NCBI GenBank assembly: GCA_002256145.1
Contig: NKIP01000018.1
Coordinates: 1-64,000 of the forward strand
Direction: 5' to 3'
Length of the DNA: 64,000 nucleotides
DNA from: Comamonadaceae bacterium PBBC1
GTDB lineage: Bacteria > Pseudomonadota > Gammaproteobacteria > Burkholderiales > Burkholderiaceae_C
Each line of letters opens with the position of its first letter. Positions within the stretch are counted from its first letter, which is position 1. Below the pieces are notes generated by a model that was given only the letters and a program-made list of their open reading frames with translations, made no database searches and had not been told where the DNA came from. Below are positions 43,209-52,493 of this stretch, one piece after another. Both the position numbers and the translations under genes were made by a program.

Positions 43209-44183
43209 TCAGCTTGGCCGCAACCCGGTTGTGCGCACAAACTTGCCCCAGTGATCGAGTTCTTTGCGGATCAGGTCCGCAAAGTCACTGCTGGGGTGGG
43301 GTGGGATCACCGACATGCCCAGATCGGCCAGCTTGGCGCGCAGCTCGCTCGATGCCAGCACCTGGAACAACTCCTGGTTCCATTTGTCGACGATGGCTTT
43401 GGGTGTGCCTGCGGGGGCGACCAGGCCTTCCCATTCCTTGAGCTCCACCCCGGACACGCCCGCCTCGGCCAGTGTGGGCACGTTGGGCAGGGCGCTCAGT
43501 CGTTGTGGGCTGGTCACGGCAATCGCACGCAATTTGCCTGAGCGCACCAGTGCGGCGGCTGTGGGCACCGTGGCAAACATGGCGTTGATCTGGTTGCCCA
43601 TCAGGGCGGAGACCGCTTCAGCAGGGCCTTTGAACGGGACATGCGTCATCTTCACGTTGCTGGCTTGACAGAAGGACTCGGCCACCAGATGGGCGGGGGA
43701 GCCGTTGCCGCCTGACCCGTAGTTCAGCGCGTTGGGCTCGGCTCGTGCACGGTTGACCAGGTCTTGCAGGGTCAGAATGTTCGACGATGTGGGCACCACC
43801 AGCACGTTGTAAAGCCAGACCAGGTTGGCAATGGGTGCAAAGTCGGTGGCCGTGTTGTAGGGCAATGGACCAATGAGTTCAGGCAGCACGGTGTGCGTCA
43901 AAAACATCACCCCCATCGTGTACCCATCGGGGGCCGAACGTGACAGGGCCTGCAGGCCGATCATGCCCGTGGCCCCTGGCCGGTTTTCCACAATCACGGT
44001 CTGTTTCCAGTTGCGGCTGACGGCATCGGCCAGGTGGCGTGCCAGCACGTCTGGCGGGCTGCCCGGGGGCAAGGGAACGATGATTCGGATCGGTTTGTCG
44101 GGGTAGCTTTGTGCCCATGCGGGCAGACTGGCCAGCAGCGGTGCAGCGGCCAAATGTCCGATCAGTTGTCTGCGTTGGATCAT
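43209..44183 (-). CDS. TctC/Bug-family periplasmic substrate-binding protein
   Basis: A 324-residue Bug protein with signal peptide (MIQRRQLIGHLAAAPLLASLPAWAQ region, Ala-x-Ala cleavage near residue 24) and the signatures IRIIVPLPPGSPPDVLAR and IVENRPGATGMIG. It is convergent with the sulfatase-cupin pair and divergent from the LysR gene at 44345. Its upstream region shares a 37-bp segment with the sulfatase promoter, so the same regulator probably controls both, and this receptor is the likely uptake component for the sulfatase substrate. Confidence 0.92.
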   Translation of the reverse strand: MIQRRQLIGHLAAAPLLASLPAWAQSYPDKPIRIIVPLPPGSPPDVLARHLADAVSRNWKQTVIVENRPGATGMIGLQALSRSAPDGYTMGVMFLTHTVLPELIGPLPYNTATDFAPIANLVWLYNVLVVPTSSNILTLQDLVNRARAEPNALNYGSGGNGSPAHLVAESFCQASNVKMTHVPFKGPAEAVSALMGNQINAMFATVPTAAALVRSGKLRAIAVTSPQRLSALPNVPTLAEAGVSGVELKEWEGLVAPAGTPKAIVDKWNQELFQVLASSELRAKLADLGMSVIPPHPSSDFADLIRKELDHWGKFVRTTGLRPS

Positions 44184-44310
44184 GTCTCCATCCTTGTTGT
44201 GTGTGAGGCGCTGGGTCTGACTTGTGCCATGCTTGGACACACGCGCTAAGCCACCCAAAATCATCCTATCGGCGCAGCCAGCAGACCGCCAATCGCATTT
44301 GGTGAAGACG

Positions 44311-44325
44311 ATTACCATGGGTTAT
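44311..44325 (-). promoter_or_regulatory. LysR-type operator between TctC and LysR genes
   Basis: On the minus strand this reads ATAACCCATGGTAAT, an ATAACC-N3-GGTAAT half-site pair with T-N11-A. It lies 20 bases before the LysR start and 128 before the TctC start. Extending to 44289, 31 of 37 positions agree with the region upstream of the sulfatase gene in the same orientation. It is probably bound by the LysR protein encoded next to it. Confidence 0.7.
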
Positions 44326-44344
44326 CAGAAAAAGAGGTTTTTCG

Positions 44345-45253
44345 ATGCGATTGCAACAACTTCAGCTGCTGCTGACCCTGGCCCAGACCGGCAGCATGCG
44401 GGCATCGGCTGCGACCATGAACGTGACGCAGCCCGCCTTGACCAAGGCACTCAAGCAACTGGAAGACGAATTCGGAGCCACCTTGGTGGTGCGCTCGCCC
44501 AAAGGCGTTCGGCTGGCCCCTGCAGGCGAAATGTTGGCCGCGCGTGCCGCCACGGTGGTGCGCGAGATCGAGCGCGCGCGTCAGGAGGTGGCCGCATTGA
44601 CCAGCGACACCCAGACCACCCTCAGCGTCGGGGTGTCTCCCGCAGCGGCGCTCATGCTGGCGGCGAACGCCGTGTCGGCGTTTCAGTCCCGCTGGCCCCA
44701 TGTGCGTGTGCACCTGGTCGATGCTTTGTACCCCAAAGCCTTGCAGCAACTGCGCTCTGGCGAGCTGGACATGGCGCTCGGCCCCCTGCCGGCCGCAGGC
44801 ATCGGGCGGGATCTGCAAGCGGCGCCACTCATCGACAGCCCATCGGTCATCGTCGCCAAGCAGGGGCACCCCTTGGTCAAAGCGCGGCGACTGGATGATT
44901 TGACCGGTGCTTCGTGGTTGCTTTCAGGGCCGAGGTTGGGGCCTGGTGACCCCGTGCATCTCGGCTTTGAGCAGCGGGGGCTTCCCGCGCCCAAGGTGAC
45001 TGTAGATTGCGAGTCTTTCTCGACCTTGCTGGCCGTGCTGCCCAGCATGGACACCTTGGCCATCGTGCCTGAGCGGTTTTACGCCACACACGGTCCCCGC
45101 ATGGGTTTGGTGGCTCTGAGTTTGCAAGAGACCTTGCCGGCCACCACCATCCATATTTTTTCGCGCACGGACGCGCCCTTGTCCTTGCCCGCGCAGCGCC
45201 TGCTTGATACTTTTTTGCAGGAATCCACGTTGTTGCGCGAGTCCGGTGCGTGA
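44345..45253 (+). CDS. LysR-family transcriptional regulator
   Basis: A 302-residue LysR-type regulator. The winged helix-turn-helix is near residues 15-40 (GSMRASAATMNVTQPALTKALKQLE) and the C-terminal region is a periplasmic-binding-like ligand domain. The LVVRSPKGVRLAPAGEML segment and overall type resemble the GbpR/PcaQ group. It is divergent from TctC, with the operator inside the intergenic region, and likely controls TctC, itself and the sulfatase-cupin operon. Confidence 0.93.
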   Translation: MRLQQLQLLLTLAQTGSMRASAATMNVTQPALTKALKQLEDEFGATLVVRSPKGVRLAPAGEMLAARAATVVREIERARQEVAALTSDTQTTLSVGVSPAAALMLAANAVSAFQSRWPHVRVHLVDALYPKALQQLRSGELDMALGPLPAAGIGRDLQAAPLIDSPSVIVAKQGHPLVKARRLDDLTGASWLLSGPRLGPGDPVHLGFEQRGLPAPKVTVDCESFSTLLAVLPSMDTLAIVPERFYATHGPRMGLVALSLQETLPATTIHIFSRTDAPLSLPAQRLLDTFLQESTLLRESGA

Positions 45254-45292
45254 GCGGTTCGCTTGCTGTGTGTGGTCGGGCGTGTGGTCACA

Positions 45293-45907
45293 TCAGCCCA
45301 AACGCCGCCAGAGTGCCATGCCCCTTTGTGCCTTGCTCGCATCACTGGGCATGAGCTTCACGGGGCCTTGGGGTGTCTGGCGCAGCACATTGGCCAGGGC
45401 CATCAGGGCGGACTCGGGGCCACTCAGCAGCTCAAGTTCCAGCTCCAGCAGCGGCTCGTTCAAGTCGGTGCCGGGCACATGGATGCGGCCTTGGTCCAGT
45501 GCGACTTCGATCTGGGCGTCTGCATGCGAGAGGACCCAGCGCTGGCGTTCAAAGTCGGTGCAAAACAGTGCTTTCAAACGCGGCCGCATCGCCATCAGTT
45601 CGGTGGCCAGCGCAGCGTCATCGACCAAGGTGTCGAACTGCAAAGCGCCTGGGGTGGTTGGCGCTTCCCACTCTTGCCTGCGCGAGAGGCCGTTTTGGCT
45701 CTGTCCCGCCGTCTTGACGGTGAGAAGCCACTGATCACCCGCCAGCCGCTCGCGCACCGCCATGCGGCGCTGTTGCAGGGCCAGCTCGGGGGTGTCGAAA
45801 TAGGTGTTGAGCAGTCGCTGCGTGCTGCATCCTTGCGCAAGTAGAGGGTGTGCCAGCAGGCGCGACAGATCAGGCGCAGAAAGACTGAGTTTGAGTTCGG
45901 TTTCCAT
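45293..45907 (-). CDS. CYTH domain triphosphate tunnel metalloenzyme
   Basis: A 204-residue CYTH protein. It begins METELKLSL, the ExExK motif that binds metal and triphosphate, and shows RYLN-like NTYFDTPELAL and a run of alternating charged residues in the barrel strands (RRMAVRERL, LLTVKTAG, ALFCTDFERQRW). This is the CYTH part of YgiF-like inorganic triphosphatases, without the CHAD domain. ATG 45907 is the start that puts ExExK at the N-terminus. It is followed by the glutaredoxin gene at 46001 in the upstream direction on the same strand. Confidence 0.92.
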   Translation of the reverse strand: METELKLSLSAPDLSRLLAHPLLAQGCSTQRLLNTYFDTPELALQQRRMAVRERLAGDQWLLTVKTAGQSQNGLSRRQEWEAPTTPGALQFDTLVDDAALATELMAMRPRLKALFCTDFERQRWVLSHADAQIEVALDQGRIHVPGTDLNEPLLELELELLSGPESALMALANVLRQTPQGPVKLMPSDASKAQRGMALWRRLG

Positions 45908-46000
45908 GGAGTGCCTTTCAATCGGGCATGTCGGACCTGAAGGTGCCGACCTAAACATCACAGTGTTTCACGCTGGTTGGGCCCTCGGATCGCAGAGGCA

Positions 46001-46390
46001 TCAGGCCGCAAAGCGCTCGCGAAAATCAGCCACGATGGCGGACGACTCTTTGAGCCAGCGGGTTTGGCCGTTGCTGTCGGTGATTTTCAGGCAGGGCACT
46101 TGGGTGCCGCCGCTGCCTTGCAGCAGTTCGCTGCGGTGGGCGTTGTTGTTTTGTGAATCGCGCAGCTCAATCGGCAAGGCCAAGCGGTGCATTTCCTGGC
46201 GAACCTTGATGCAAAAAGGGCAAGTGCTGAATTGGTAAAGCACCAGGCTTTGGCATTGCAGGTCCACGGCGCTTTGTGCAGCGGGCGCGCGTTGGATGGC
46301 GGCGGGCCGGGTCAGGCGCTCTTTGAGCAGCATGACGGGGCCGAGCACGACGCGCAGGGTTCGAAAAAAGGCACGAATCAGGGGTTTCAT
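46001..46390 (-). CDS. Glutaredoxin-like protein with N-terminal membrane segment
   Basis: A 129-residue protein with an N-terminal hydrophobic/basic helix (about residues 8-25) and a glutaredoxin-type thioredoxin fold with the CPFC active site in YQFSTCPFCIKVRQEM near residue 57. The later cis-proline is in GGTQVPCLKI. It would reduce disulfides or glutathione mixed disulfides near the membrane. Located between uvrA and the CYTH gene on the same strand, 54 bases after the uvrA stop; it may be in its transcript. Confidence 0.9.
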   Translation of the reverse strand: MKPLIRAFFRTLRVVLGPVMLLKERLTRPAAIQRAPAAQSAVDLQCQSLVLYQFSTCPFCIKVRQEMHRLALPIELRDSQNNNAHRSELLQGSGGTQVPCLKITDSNGQTRWLKESSAIVADFRERFAA

Positions 46391-46445
46391 AAGGGTCTCA
46401 ACAATTCAAAAGTGGATGGATAAAAAATAGGGATCGGTCACGACA

Positions 46446-49406
46446 TCACAGCAAACGCGCCAAGTAGTGGCCCGTGAAGCTGGCCTTGTTTTTGGCCAGT
46501 TGCTCGGGTGTCCCTTCGCCCAGCACCGTACCGCCACCCGCGCCGCCCTCTGGACCCATGTCGATCAACCAGTCGGCGGTTTTGATCACGTCGAGGTTGT
46601 GCTCGATGATGACGATGGTGTTGCCCGCGTCGCGCAGCTGGTGCAGCACCTTGAGCAGCAGGTCGATGTCGGCAAAGTGCAGGCCAGTGGTGGGTTCGTC
46701 CAGGATATAGAGCGTGCGGCCCGTGTCCCGTTTGGAAAGTTCCAGCGCGAGCTTGACGCGCTGGGCCTCGCCGCCAGACAAGGTGGTGGCGCTTTGGCCC
46801 AGGCGTATGTAAGTCAGGCCCACGTCCAGCAGGGTTTGCAGCTTGCGCGCAATGTTGGGCACGGCGCTGAAGAACTGGTGGGCCACTTCCACCGTCATGT
46901 TCAGGATTTGCGCGATGTTCTGGCCCTTGTATTGCACTTCGAGCGTTTCGCGGTTGTAGCGCATGCCGTGGCACACGTCGCAGGGCACGTACACATCGGG
47001 CAAAAAGTGCATCTCTACTTTCACCATGCCGTCGCCCTGGCAGGCTTCGCAGCGGCCACCGGTGACGTTGAAGCTGAAACGCCCCGGGCCGTAGCCGCGC
47101 TCACGGGCGGCTGGCACTTCGGCCATCAGCTCGCGGATGTGGGTGAACAGGCCTGTGTAGGTCGCGGGGTTGCTGCGCGGGGTGCGGCCAATGGGCGACT
47201 GGTCGACGTTGATGACTTTGTCGAAATGCTCCAGGCCCAAGATGGCTTCATGCGCAGCGGCTTCGTCGTGGGCACGGTGGATCTGGTGAGCGGCGGCGGT
47301 GTACAGCGTGTCGTTGACCAAGGTGGATTTGCCCGAGCCCGAAACACCCGTGACGCAGGTCAGCAGCCCCACGGGGAACTTCACGTTCACATTCTTCAGG
47401 TTGTTGCCCGACGCACCGACGATCTGGATGAAATCCTTGCCAGCTTTGTGCCGTTTGGGGATCTCGATCTTTTTGCGGCCCGACATGTATTGGCCCGTGA
47501 CCGAATCGGGTGCGGCCAGGATGTCGGCGCAAGTGCCTTGCGCCATCACGCGCCCACCGTGCACGCCCGCGCCCGGCCCCATGTCGATGACGTGGTCGGC
47601 CACGCGGATCATGTCTTCGTCGTGCTCGACCACCAGCACGCTGTTGCCGATGTCGCGCAGGTGCTGCAGTGTGCCGATCAGACGGTCGTTGTCGCGCTGG
47701 TGCAAGCCGATGCTGGGCTCGTCCAGCACATACATCACACCCGTCAGTCCTGAGCCAATTTGGCTGGCCAGTCGGATGCGTTGCGACTCGCCGCCCGACA
47801 GGGTGTCGGCGCTGCGGTCCAAGCTCAAATAATTGAGGCCCACGTCGTTCAAGAACTTCAGGCGCAGCGCGATCTCGCGCACCACCTTGTCGGCAATCTC
47901 GGCCTTGGCGCCGTGCATTTTCAGGCCCTGAAAGTACTGCTGCGACTCGCCCAGTGTGATGTGGCTGATTTCGTAAATGGCGCGGGCTTGTGCGCCTTCG
48001 CCAATGCGCACATGCCGCGCTTCACGCCGCAAGCGGGTGCCGTGGCAGCTGGTGCAGGCCTGCATGTTGCGGTAACGGGCCAGGTCTTCGCGCACCACGG
48101 CCGAGTCGGTCTCGCGGTAGCGCCGCGTCATGTTGGGGATGATTCCCTCAAAGGGGTGCTTCTTGCTGACCTTTTTGCCTTGCGCGACACCTGAGTCGCC
48201 TCCGGCTCCGCCGGACTCCATCGTGTAGCTGAACTTGATTTCTTCCAGCCCCGAGCCGTGCAACAACACTTGTTGGTGAATCGGCGCGAGTTTTTCAAAC
48301 GGCGTTTCGATGTCAAACTGGTAATGCTTGGCCAGGCTTTCGAGCATGCTGAAGTAAAAGCCGTTGCGCCGGTCCCAACCCTTGATGGCCCCACTGGCCA
48401 GGCTCAGCGAGGGAAAGGCGACGACCCGCTCCGGGTCAAAAAACGCCATGTTGCCAATGCCATCACAAGTCGGGCACGCGCCCATGGGCGAGTTGAACGA
48501 AAACAACCTGGGTTCCAGCTCGCTGATCGAAAAGGTGCACACCGGGCAGGAGAACTTGGCGTTGAACAGGTGTTCTTTACCGGTGTCCATCTCGAGGGCC
48601 ACAGCGCGGTGTTCGGCCAAGTGCAGCGCGGCTTCAAAGCTCTCAGCCAGGCGCTGGCGCAGGGCGTCTCTGGCACTCCCTTTCACTTTCTCGTCTTCTT
48701 CCGACCGGACTTTGATGCGGTCCACCACCACGTCGATGTTGTGTTTCTCGGTTTTTTTGAGCGTGGGCAGGTCTTCCACTTCTACCGTCTGGCCATTGAT
48801 GCGAAAGCGCACATAGCCCAGGGCCTGCATCTGCTCAAACACTTTCTCGAACTCACCTTTTTTCTCACGCGCAATGGGCGCCAAGATCATCAGCTTGGTG
48901 TCTTCGGGCAGGGCCAACACGGCGTCCACCATCTGGCTCACGGTTTGCGCTTGCAGGGGCAGGTCGTGGTCGGGGCAGTAGGGCGTGCCTGCGCGGGCGT
49001 ACAGCAGGCGCAGGTAGTCGTGGATCTCGGTGACCGTGCCCACGGTGGAGCGGGGGTTGTGGCTGGTGGCTTTTTGCTCGATGGAAATGGCAGGCGACAG
49101 GCCTTCAATCAAGTCCACATCGGGCTTGTCCATCAGCTGCAAAAACTGTCGCGCATAGGCCGACAGGCTTTCCACATAGCGGCGCTGGCCTTCGGCGTAC
49201 AGCGTGTCAAAAGCCAGGCTCGACTTGCCTGAGCCCGACAAGCCGGTGATCACCACCAGTTGGTTGCGCGGGATGTCGAGGTCGATGTTTTTCAGGTTGT
49301 GGGTACGCGCCCCGCGCACGCTGATGTGGGTCTGCCGCAGCGCCGAGGCCAGATACCGCGCTTGATCGGGTTCATCGGGCAAGAGAGAGGGGTCTACAAG
49401 GTTCAC
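46446..49406 (-). CDS. uvrA: UvrABC excinuclease subunit A
   Basis: UvrA of about 986 residues, the damage-recognition ATPase of nucleotide excision repair. First ATP-binding cassette GLSGSGKSS lies near residue 56, the second GVSGSGKST near 687, each with LSGGE signature ([16 protein letters not shown] and [15 protein letters not shown]). The zinc fingers are seen at [16 protein letters not shown] and [20 protein letters not shown] 49406 is chosen because it gives the usual short N-terminus before [15 protein letters not shown]; a TTG at 49427 adds seven residues. The divergent MFS gene and then ssb follow in the order usual for Burkholderiales. Confidence 0.97.
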   Translation of the reverse strand: MNLVDPSLLPDEPDQARYLASALRQTHISVRGARTHNLKNIDLDIPRNQLVVITGLSGSGKSSLAFDTLYAEGQRRYVESLSAYARQFLQLMDKPDVDLIEGLSPAISIEQKATSHNPRSTVGTVTEIHDYLRLLYARAGTPYCPDHDLPLQAQTVSQMVDAVLALPEDTKLMILAPIAREKKGEFEKVFEQMQALGYVRFRINGQTVEVEDLPTLKKTEKHNIDVVVDRIKVRSEEDEKVKGSARDALRQRLAESFEAALHLAEHRAVALEMDTGKEHLFNAKFSCPVCTFSISELEPRLFSFNSPMGACPTCDGIGNMAFFDPERVVAFPSLSLASGAIKGWDRRNGFYFSMLESLAKHYQFDIETPFEKLAPIHQQVLLHGSGLEEIKFSYTMESGGAGGDSGVAQGKKVSKKHPFEGIIPNMTRRYRETDSAVVREDLARYRNMQACTSCHGTRLRREARHVRIGEGAQARAIYEISHITLGESQQYFQGLKMHGAKAEIADKVVREIALRLKFLNDVGLNYLSLDRSADTLSGGESQRIRLASQIGSGLTGVMYVLDEPSIGLHQRDNDRLIGTLQHLRDIGNSVLVVEHDEDMIRVADHVIDMGPGAGVHGGRVMAQGTCADILAAPDSVTGQYMSGRKKIEIPKRHKAGKDFIQIVGASGNNLKNVNVKFPVGLLTCVTGVSGSGKSTLVNDTLYTAAAHQIHRAHDEAAAHEAILGLEHFDKVINVDQSPIGRTPRSNPATYTGLFTHIRELMAEVPAARERGYGPGRFSFNVTGGRCEACQGDGMVKVEMHFLPDVYVPCDVCHGMRYNRETLEVQYKGQNIAQILNMTVEVAHQFFSAVPNIARKLQTLLDVGLTYIRLGQSATTLSGGEAQRVKLALELSKRDTGRTLYILDEPTTGLHFADIDLLLKVLHQLRDAGNTIVIIEHNLDVIKTADWLIDMGPEGGAGGGTVLGEGTPEQLAKNKASFTGHYLARLL

Positions 49407-49514
49407 GGTGGGTGGCCAAATCAGCAAAACCTTCGATTATCCCCGCCAGCGCTGTTTGGGGGGCCAGACCCATCAAGGACAATCAGGGTTTTACTTTTGC
49501 CTTGTGCGCCTTCC

Positions 49515-50753
49515 ATGGCGGTCGATTCCGTGCATTCTTCTACTTCTGATTCATCTTCTTTGGCCATGACGCCCATTGAGCGCCGTGCGAGTGCCTCGCT
49601 GGCCGGTATTTTTGCGTTGCGCATGCTCGGTCTGTTTTTGGTTTTGCCGGTGTTTGCCCTGGAGGCACGTCAATACCCCGGCGGCGAAGACCCGGTGCTG
49701 CTGGGCCTGGCCATGGGCATTTATGGCCTGACGCAAGGCCTGTTGCAGCTGCCTTTTGGCATGGCTTCAGACCGTTATGGCCGCAAACGCGTCATTGTGT
49801 TGGGCTTGTTGATCTTTGGCTTGGGCAGTTTTTGGGCCGCCGCCGCCACCGATTTAACCGGTTTGCTGGTCGGACGCAGCTTGCAAGGCGCGGGGGCGGT
49901 GTCTGCCGCCGTGACGGCTTTGTTGGCCGACTTGACGCGCGACGAGGTACGCACCAAAGCCATGGCTTTGGTGGGGGGCAGCATCGGTTTGATGTTTGCC
50001 TTGTCTTTGGTGGTGTCGCCCTTGCTGACGGCCTGGGTGGGTTTGTCAGGCTTGTTTGGGCTGACCGGTGTTCTGGCCTTGTTGGGTGTGCTGGTGGTCA
50101 TTTGGGGGGCACCCGCTGCCCCAGAGCCCGAGCCGGGCCAAGCAGCGGGTCGATTGCGGGATGTGCTGGCCCATGCTGACCTGATGCGATTGAATGTGGG
50201 GGTGTTTGTGTTGCATGCGGTGCAACTGGCCATGTGGGTGGCGGTGCCTGCATTGTTGGTTCAGGCAGGCTTGCAGACCGGGCAGCACTGGCAGGTGTAT
50301 TTGCCTGCGGTGCTGGTGTCGTTTTTGTTTTTGGGGGTGGTGTTTGCGATGGAGCGGCGCGGCCATCTGAAAAAAGTTTTTTTGCTGTCCATTGCTCTGA
50401 TAGCGGTGGTGGAGCTGGGTTTGTTCTTGCAAACGGTGGGCACCACCCGCTTGAGCGCCATGGCGGTGTTGTTGTTGGTCTTTTTTTGCGGTTTCAATGC
50501 ACTCGAGGCCACGCAGCCGAGCTTGGCCTCCCGCATCGCGCCGCGAGCCTTGCGCGGCACCGCCATGGGGGTCTACAACACCTTGCAGTCTTTGGGCTTT
50601 TTTGTGGGGGGCTTGATGGGGGGCTGGTTGGTCAAGTCCTGGGGAAGCCCGGCCTTGTTTTTGTGCTGCGCTTTGGCCCTGCTGGCCTGGCTGCTGGTGG
50701 CCTGGCCCATGCAAACCCCGGGCCGTGGTGCCGCACCTCCACCCATAGCCTGA
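49515..50753 (+). CDS. MFS transporter
   Basis: A 412-residue major facilitator transporter with 12 membrane helices. Motif A is GMASDRYGRKRVIV between helices 2 and 3, and motif C-like glycine/proline-rich residues occur in helix 5. The first 20 residues are Ser/Thr-rich. It resembles the small drug/proton antiporter set of YajR- or EmrD-like type; substrate unknown. It is divergent from uvrA and 78 bases upstream of ssb, an arrangement commonly seen in Comamonadaceae. ATG 49566 is an alternative start, closer to the first helix. Confidence 0.93.
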   Translation: MAVDSVHSSTSDSSSLAMTPIERRASASLAGIFALRMLGLFLVLPVFALEARQYPGGEDPVLLGLAMGIYGLTQGLLQLPFGMASDRYGRKRVIVLGLLIFGLGSFWAAAATDLTGLLVGRSLQGAGAVSAAVTALLADLTRDEVRTKAMALVGGSIGLMFALSLVVSPLLTAWVGLSGLFGLTGVLALLGVLVVIWGAPAAPEPEPGQAAGRLRDVLAHADLMRLNVGVFVLHAVQLAMWVAVPALLVQAGLQTGQHWQVYLPAVLVSFLFLGVVFAMERRGHLKKVFLLSIALIAVVELGLFLQTVGTTRLSAMAVLLLVFFCGFNALEATQPSLASRIAPRALRGTAMGVYNTLQSLGFFVGGLMGGWLVKSWGSPALFLCCALALLAWLLVAWPMQTPGRGAAPPPIA

Positions 50754-50831
50754 GGTGATGGCCTGGCGTCTGGATGGCCTCGGTTGAAGCCCGGATTGGC
50801 CGCATAATTGACACATCATCGAGGAGTTTTT

Positions 50832-51326
50832 ATGGCATCCGTCAACAAAGTCATCATCGTCGGCAACTTGGGTGCCGACCCCGAAACCCGTTATTTGCCC
50901 TCGGGCGATGCGGTCACCAGCATCCGTGTGGCCACCACAGACCGTTACAAAGACAAACAAACAGGCGAGATGAAAGAGGCCACCGAGTGGCACAGCATCA
51001 GTTTTTTTGCCAAACTGGCCGAAATCGCAGGCCAGTACCTGCGCAAAGGCAGCCAGGTGTATGTCGAAGGCAGTTTGCGTACCCGCAAATACACCGACAA
51101 AAACGGCGTTGAAAAATACGCCACCGACATCCGTGCCGACAGCATGCAAATGTTGGGCAGCCGCCAAGGCATGGGCGGTCCTTCTGAAGACGGCGGTGGC
51201 AGCTATGCGCCACGTCAAGCCCCCGCACGTCCTGCGGCGGCACCTGCGCAACGCCCCGCCCCCGCGCCAGCGCCCAAGCCCGCCGCCAGCAACTTTGACG
51301 ACATGGATGACGATATTCCGTTCTAA
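50832..51326 (+). CDS. ssb: Single-stranded DNA-binding protein
   Basis: A 164-residue SSB. The OB-fold starts [18 protein letters not shown] and includes [28 protein letters not shown] with conserved Trp; a Pro/Ala-rich linker follows, and the acidic C-terminal tip is DDMDDDIPF, the docking site for DNA metabolism proteins. It has GAGGAG nine bases upstream. A terminator lies 41 bases downstream. Confidence 0.98.
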   Translation: MASVNKVIIVGNLGADPETRYLPSGDAVTSIRVATTDRYKDKQTGEMKEATEWHSISFFAKLAEIAGQYLRKGSQVYVEGSLRTRKYTDKNGVEKYATDIRADSMQMLGSRQGMGGPSEDGGGSYAPRQAPARPAAAPAQRPAPAPAPKPAASNFDDMDDDIPF

Positions 51327-51366
51327 ATTTCTCGCAAGCGCTGATCATGCGCTGGGCTTGACCCTC

Positions 51367-51395
51367 AACCCGTGGCCGGTGCCACGGGTTTTTTT
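51367..51395 (+). terminator. Rho-independent terminator after ssb
   Basis: A 10-bp stem (aacccgtggc/gccacgggtt) with loop cggt and T7 downstream. It ends at the first base before the ATG of the next gene, so that gene must have a promoter inside or downstream, or a later start (ATG 51411). Confidence 0.9.
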
Positions 51396-52442
51396 ATGAA
51401 ACAACAGGACATGACCGAACGCACTGGGGGCTCGTCGCTGCCGCATCTGGGATTTTCATGGTTTGCCATGGTCATGGGCCTGTGCGGCCTGTCTCTGGCG
51501 TGGTCGCGGGCTGTGCCGCATTGGGGGCCCATGGCTGTGCGCTTGTCGCAGGGTCTGGGTTGGTTGGCGGCGGGTGTTTTGCTTGTTTTGTTGTTGGCCC
51601 AAGGGTTGCGATGGCTGAAGTTTCCGGCTGCCGTGCAAGAAGATGCGCGGTACCCGGTACGCCATGTGTTTGTGGCCGCATTTCCCTCGTCCCTGGTTTT
51701 GTTGGCCACGGTGTGGATGGCGCACCACGTTGTCAACCCGTGGATCGAGGCGCTTTGGATGCTGGGTGCCATCGGATTGCTGCTGTGCACTGGGGTGGTG
51801 CTTTGGCGTTGGCTACAGCCGGGCTTGAGCATTGATGATTTTTGGCTTGGCATCACACCTGCGTTGTTCATTCCTGTGGTGGGCAATGTATTGCCCGCTT
51901 TGGCTGGGGTGAGTCTGGGCCACCCGGTGTGGGCTGCTGCCCAATATGGCTTGGCTGCGGTGCTGTGGCCCGTCATGCTGGTGCTGGTCATGGTGCGCAT
52001 TGGCATGCGGGGTTTGTGGCCTGAGCGCATGCTGCCCGTGACGTTCATCACCATTGCGCCGCCTTCGGTGTTGGCGCTGTCTGGCCATCAGCTGGGTGGG
52101 CCCGAAGTCTTGCTGCACATGCTTTGGGGCGTGGCTGCGTTTTTTGCAGCCTTGTCTTTCACCGTGCTGGTGCGGTGTTTGAGGCAGCCTTTTGGCATGT
52201 CTTTTTGGGGCATGTCGTTTCCCTTGGCAGCTTTGGCGTCATTGTCCTTGCAGTTGACGCCTGTGGACGGTGGGGCACAGGGCTTGGCCAGTGCTTGGCT
52301 TTTGGGCGTCACCCTGGCGATATTGGCTTTGCTGGGGGCGACCTTGCGGGGCTTGCTTCGGGGAGATTTGTTGGGGCCTGAGGTGATGATCACGAGCACT
52401 GTAGGTCCGGTTTCTGCGCCTGCCGTGCTTGGCAAGTCCTGA
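51396..52442 (+). CDS. TDT family (SLAC1/TehA-like) transporter
   Basis: A 348-residue membrane protein with about 10 helices, of the tellurite-resistance/dicarboxylate transporter (TDT) group, related to TehA and SLAC1 anion channels. The FAMVMGLCGLSLAW first helix, VMLVLVMVRIGMRG and the proline in TFITIAPPSVLALSG are characteristic. It may carry small anions or sulfite. The ssb terminator runs up to the ATG at 51396; ATG 51411 is a likely alternative with AGGA just upstream. It is followed by the DUF3422 gene after 51 bases. Confidence 0.85.
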   Translation: MKQQDMTERTGGSSLPHLGFSWFAMVMGLCGLSLAWSRAVPHWGPMAVRLSQGLGWLAAGVLLVLLLAQGLRWLKFPAAVQEDARYPVRHVFVAAFPSSLVLLATVWMAHHVVNPWIEALWMLGAIGLLLCTGVVLWRWLQPGLSIDDFWLGITPALFIPVVGNVLPALAGVSLGHPVWAAAQYGLAAVLWPVMLVLVMVRIGMRGLWPERMLPVTFITIAPPSVLALSGHQLGGPEVLLHMLWGVAAFFAALSFTVLVRCLRQPFGMSFWGMSFPLAALASLSLQLTPVDGGAQGLASAWLLGVTLAILALLGATLRGLLRGDLLGPEVMITSTVGPVSAPAVLGKS

Positions 52443-52493
52443 CAAAAAGAATGGTCAGGTGGGATGGCCTGCCAGCTCGGTCAAAATAAGGCC

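Noticed and set aside
46467..47753. 428-codon open frame opposite uvrA
   Set aside because: Fully inside uvrA on the other strand; the product is a repetitive Val/His/Asp-rich sequence with no family resemblance.
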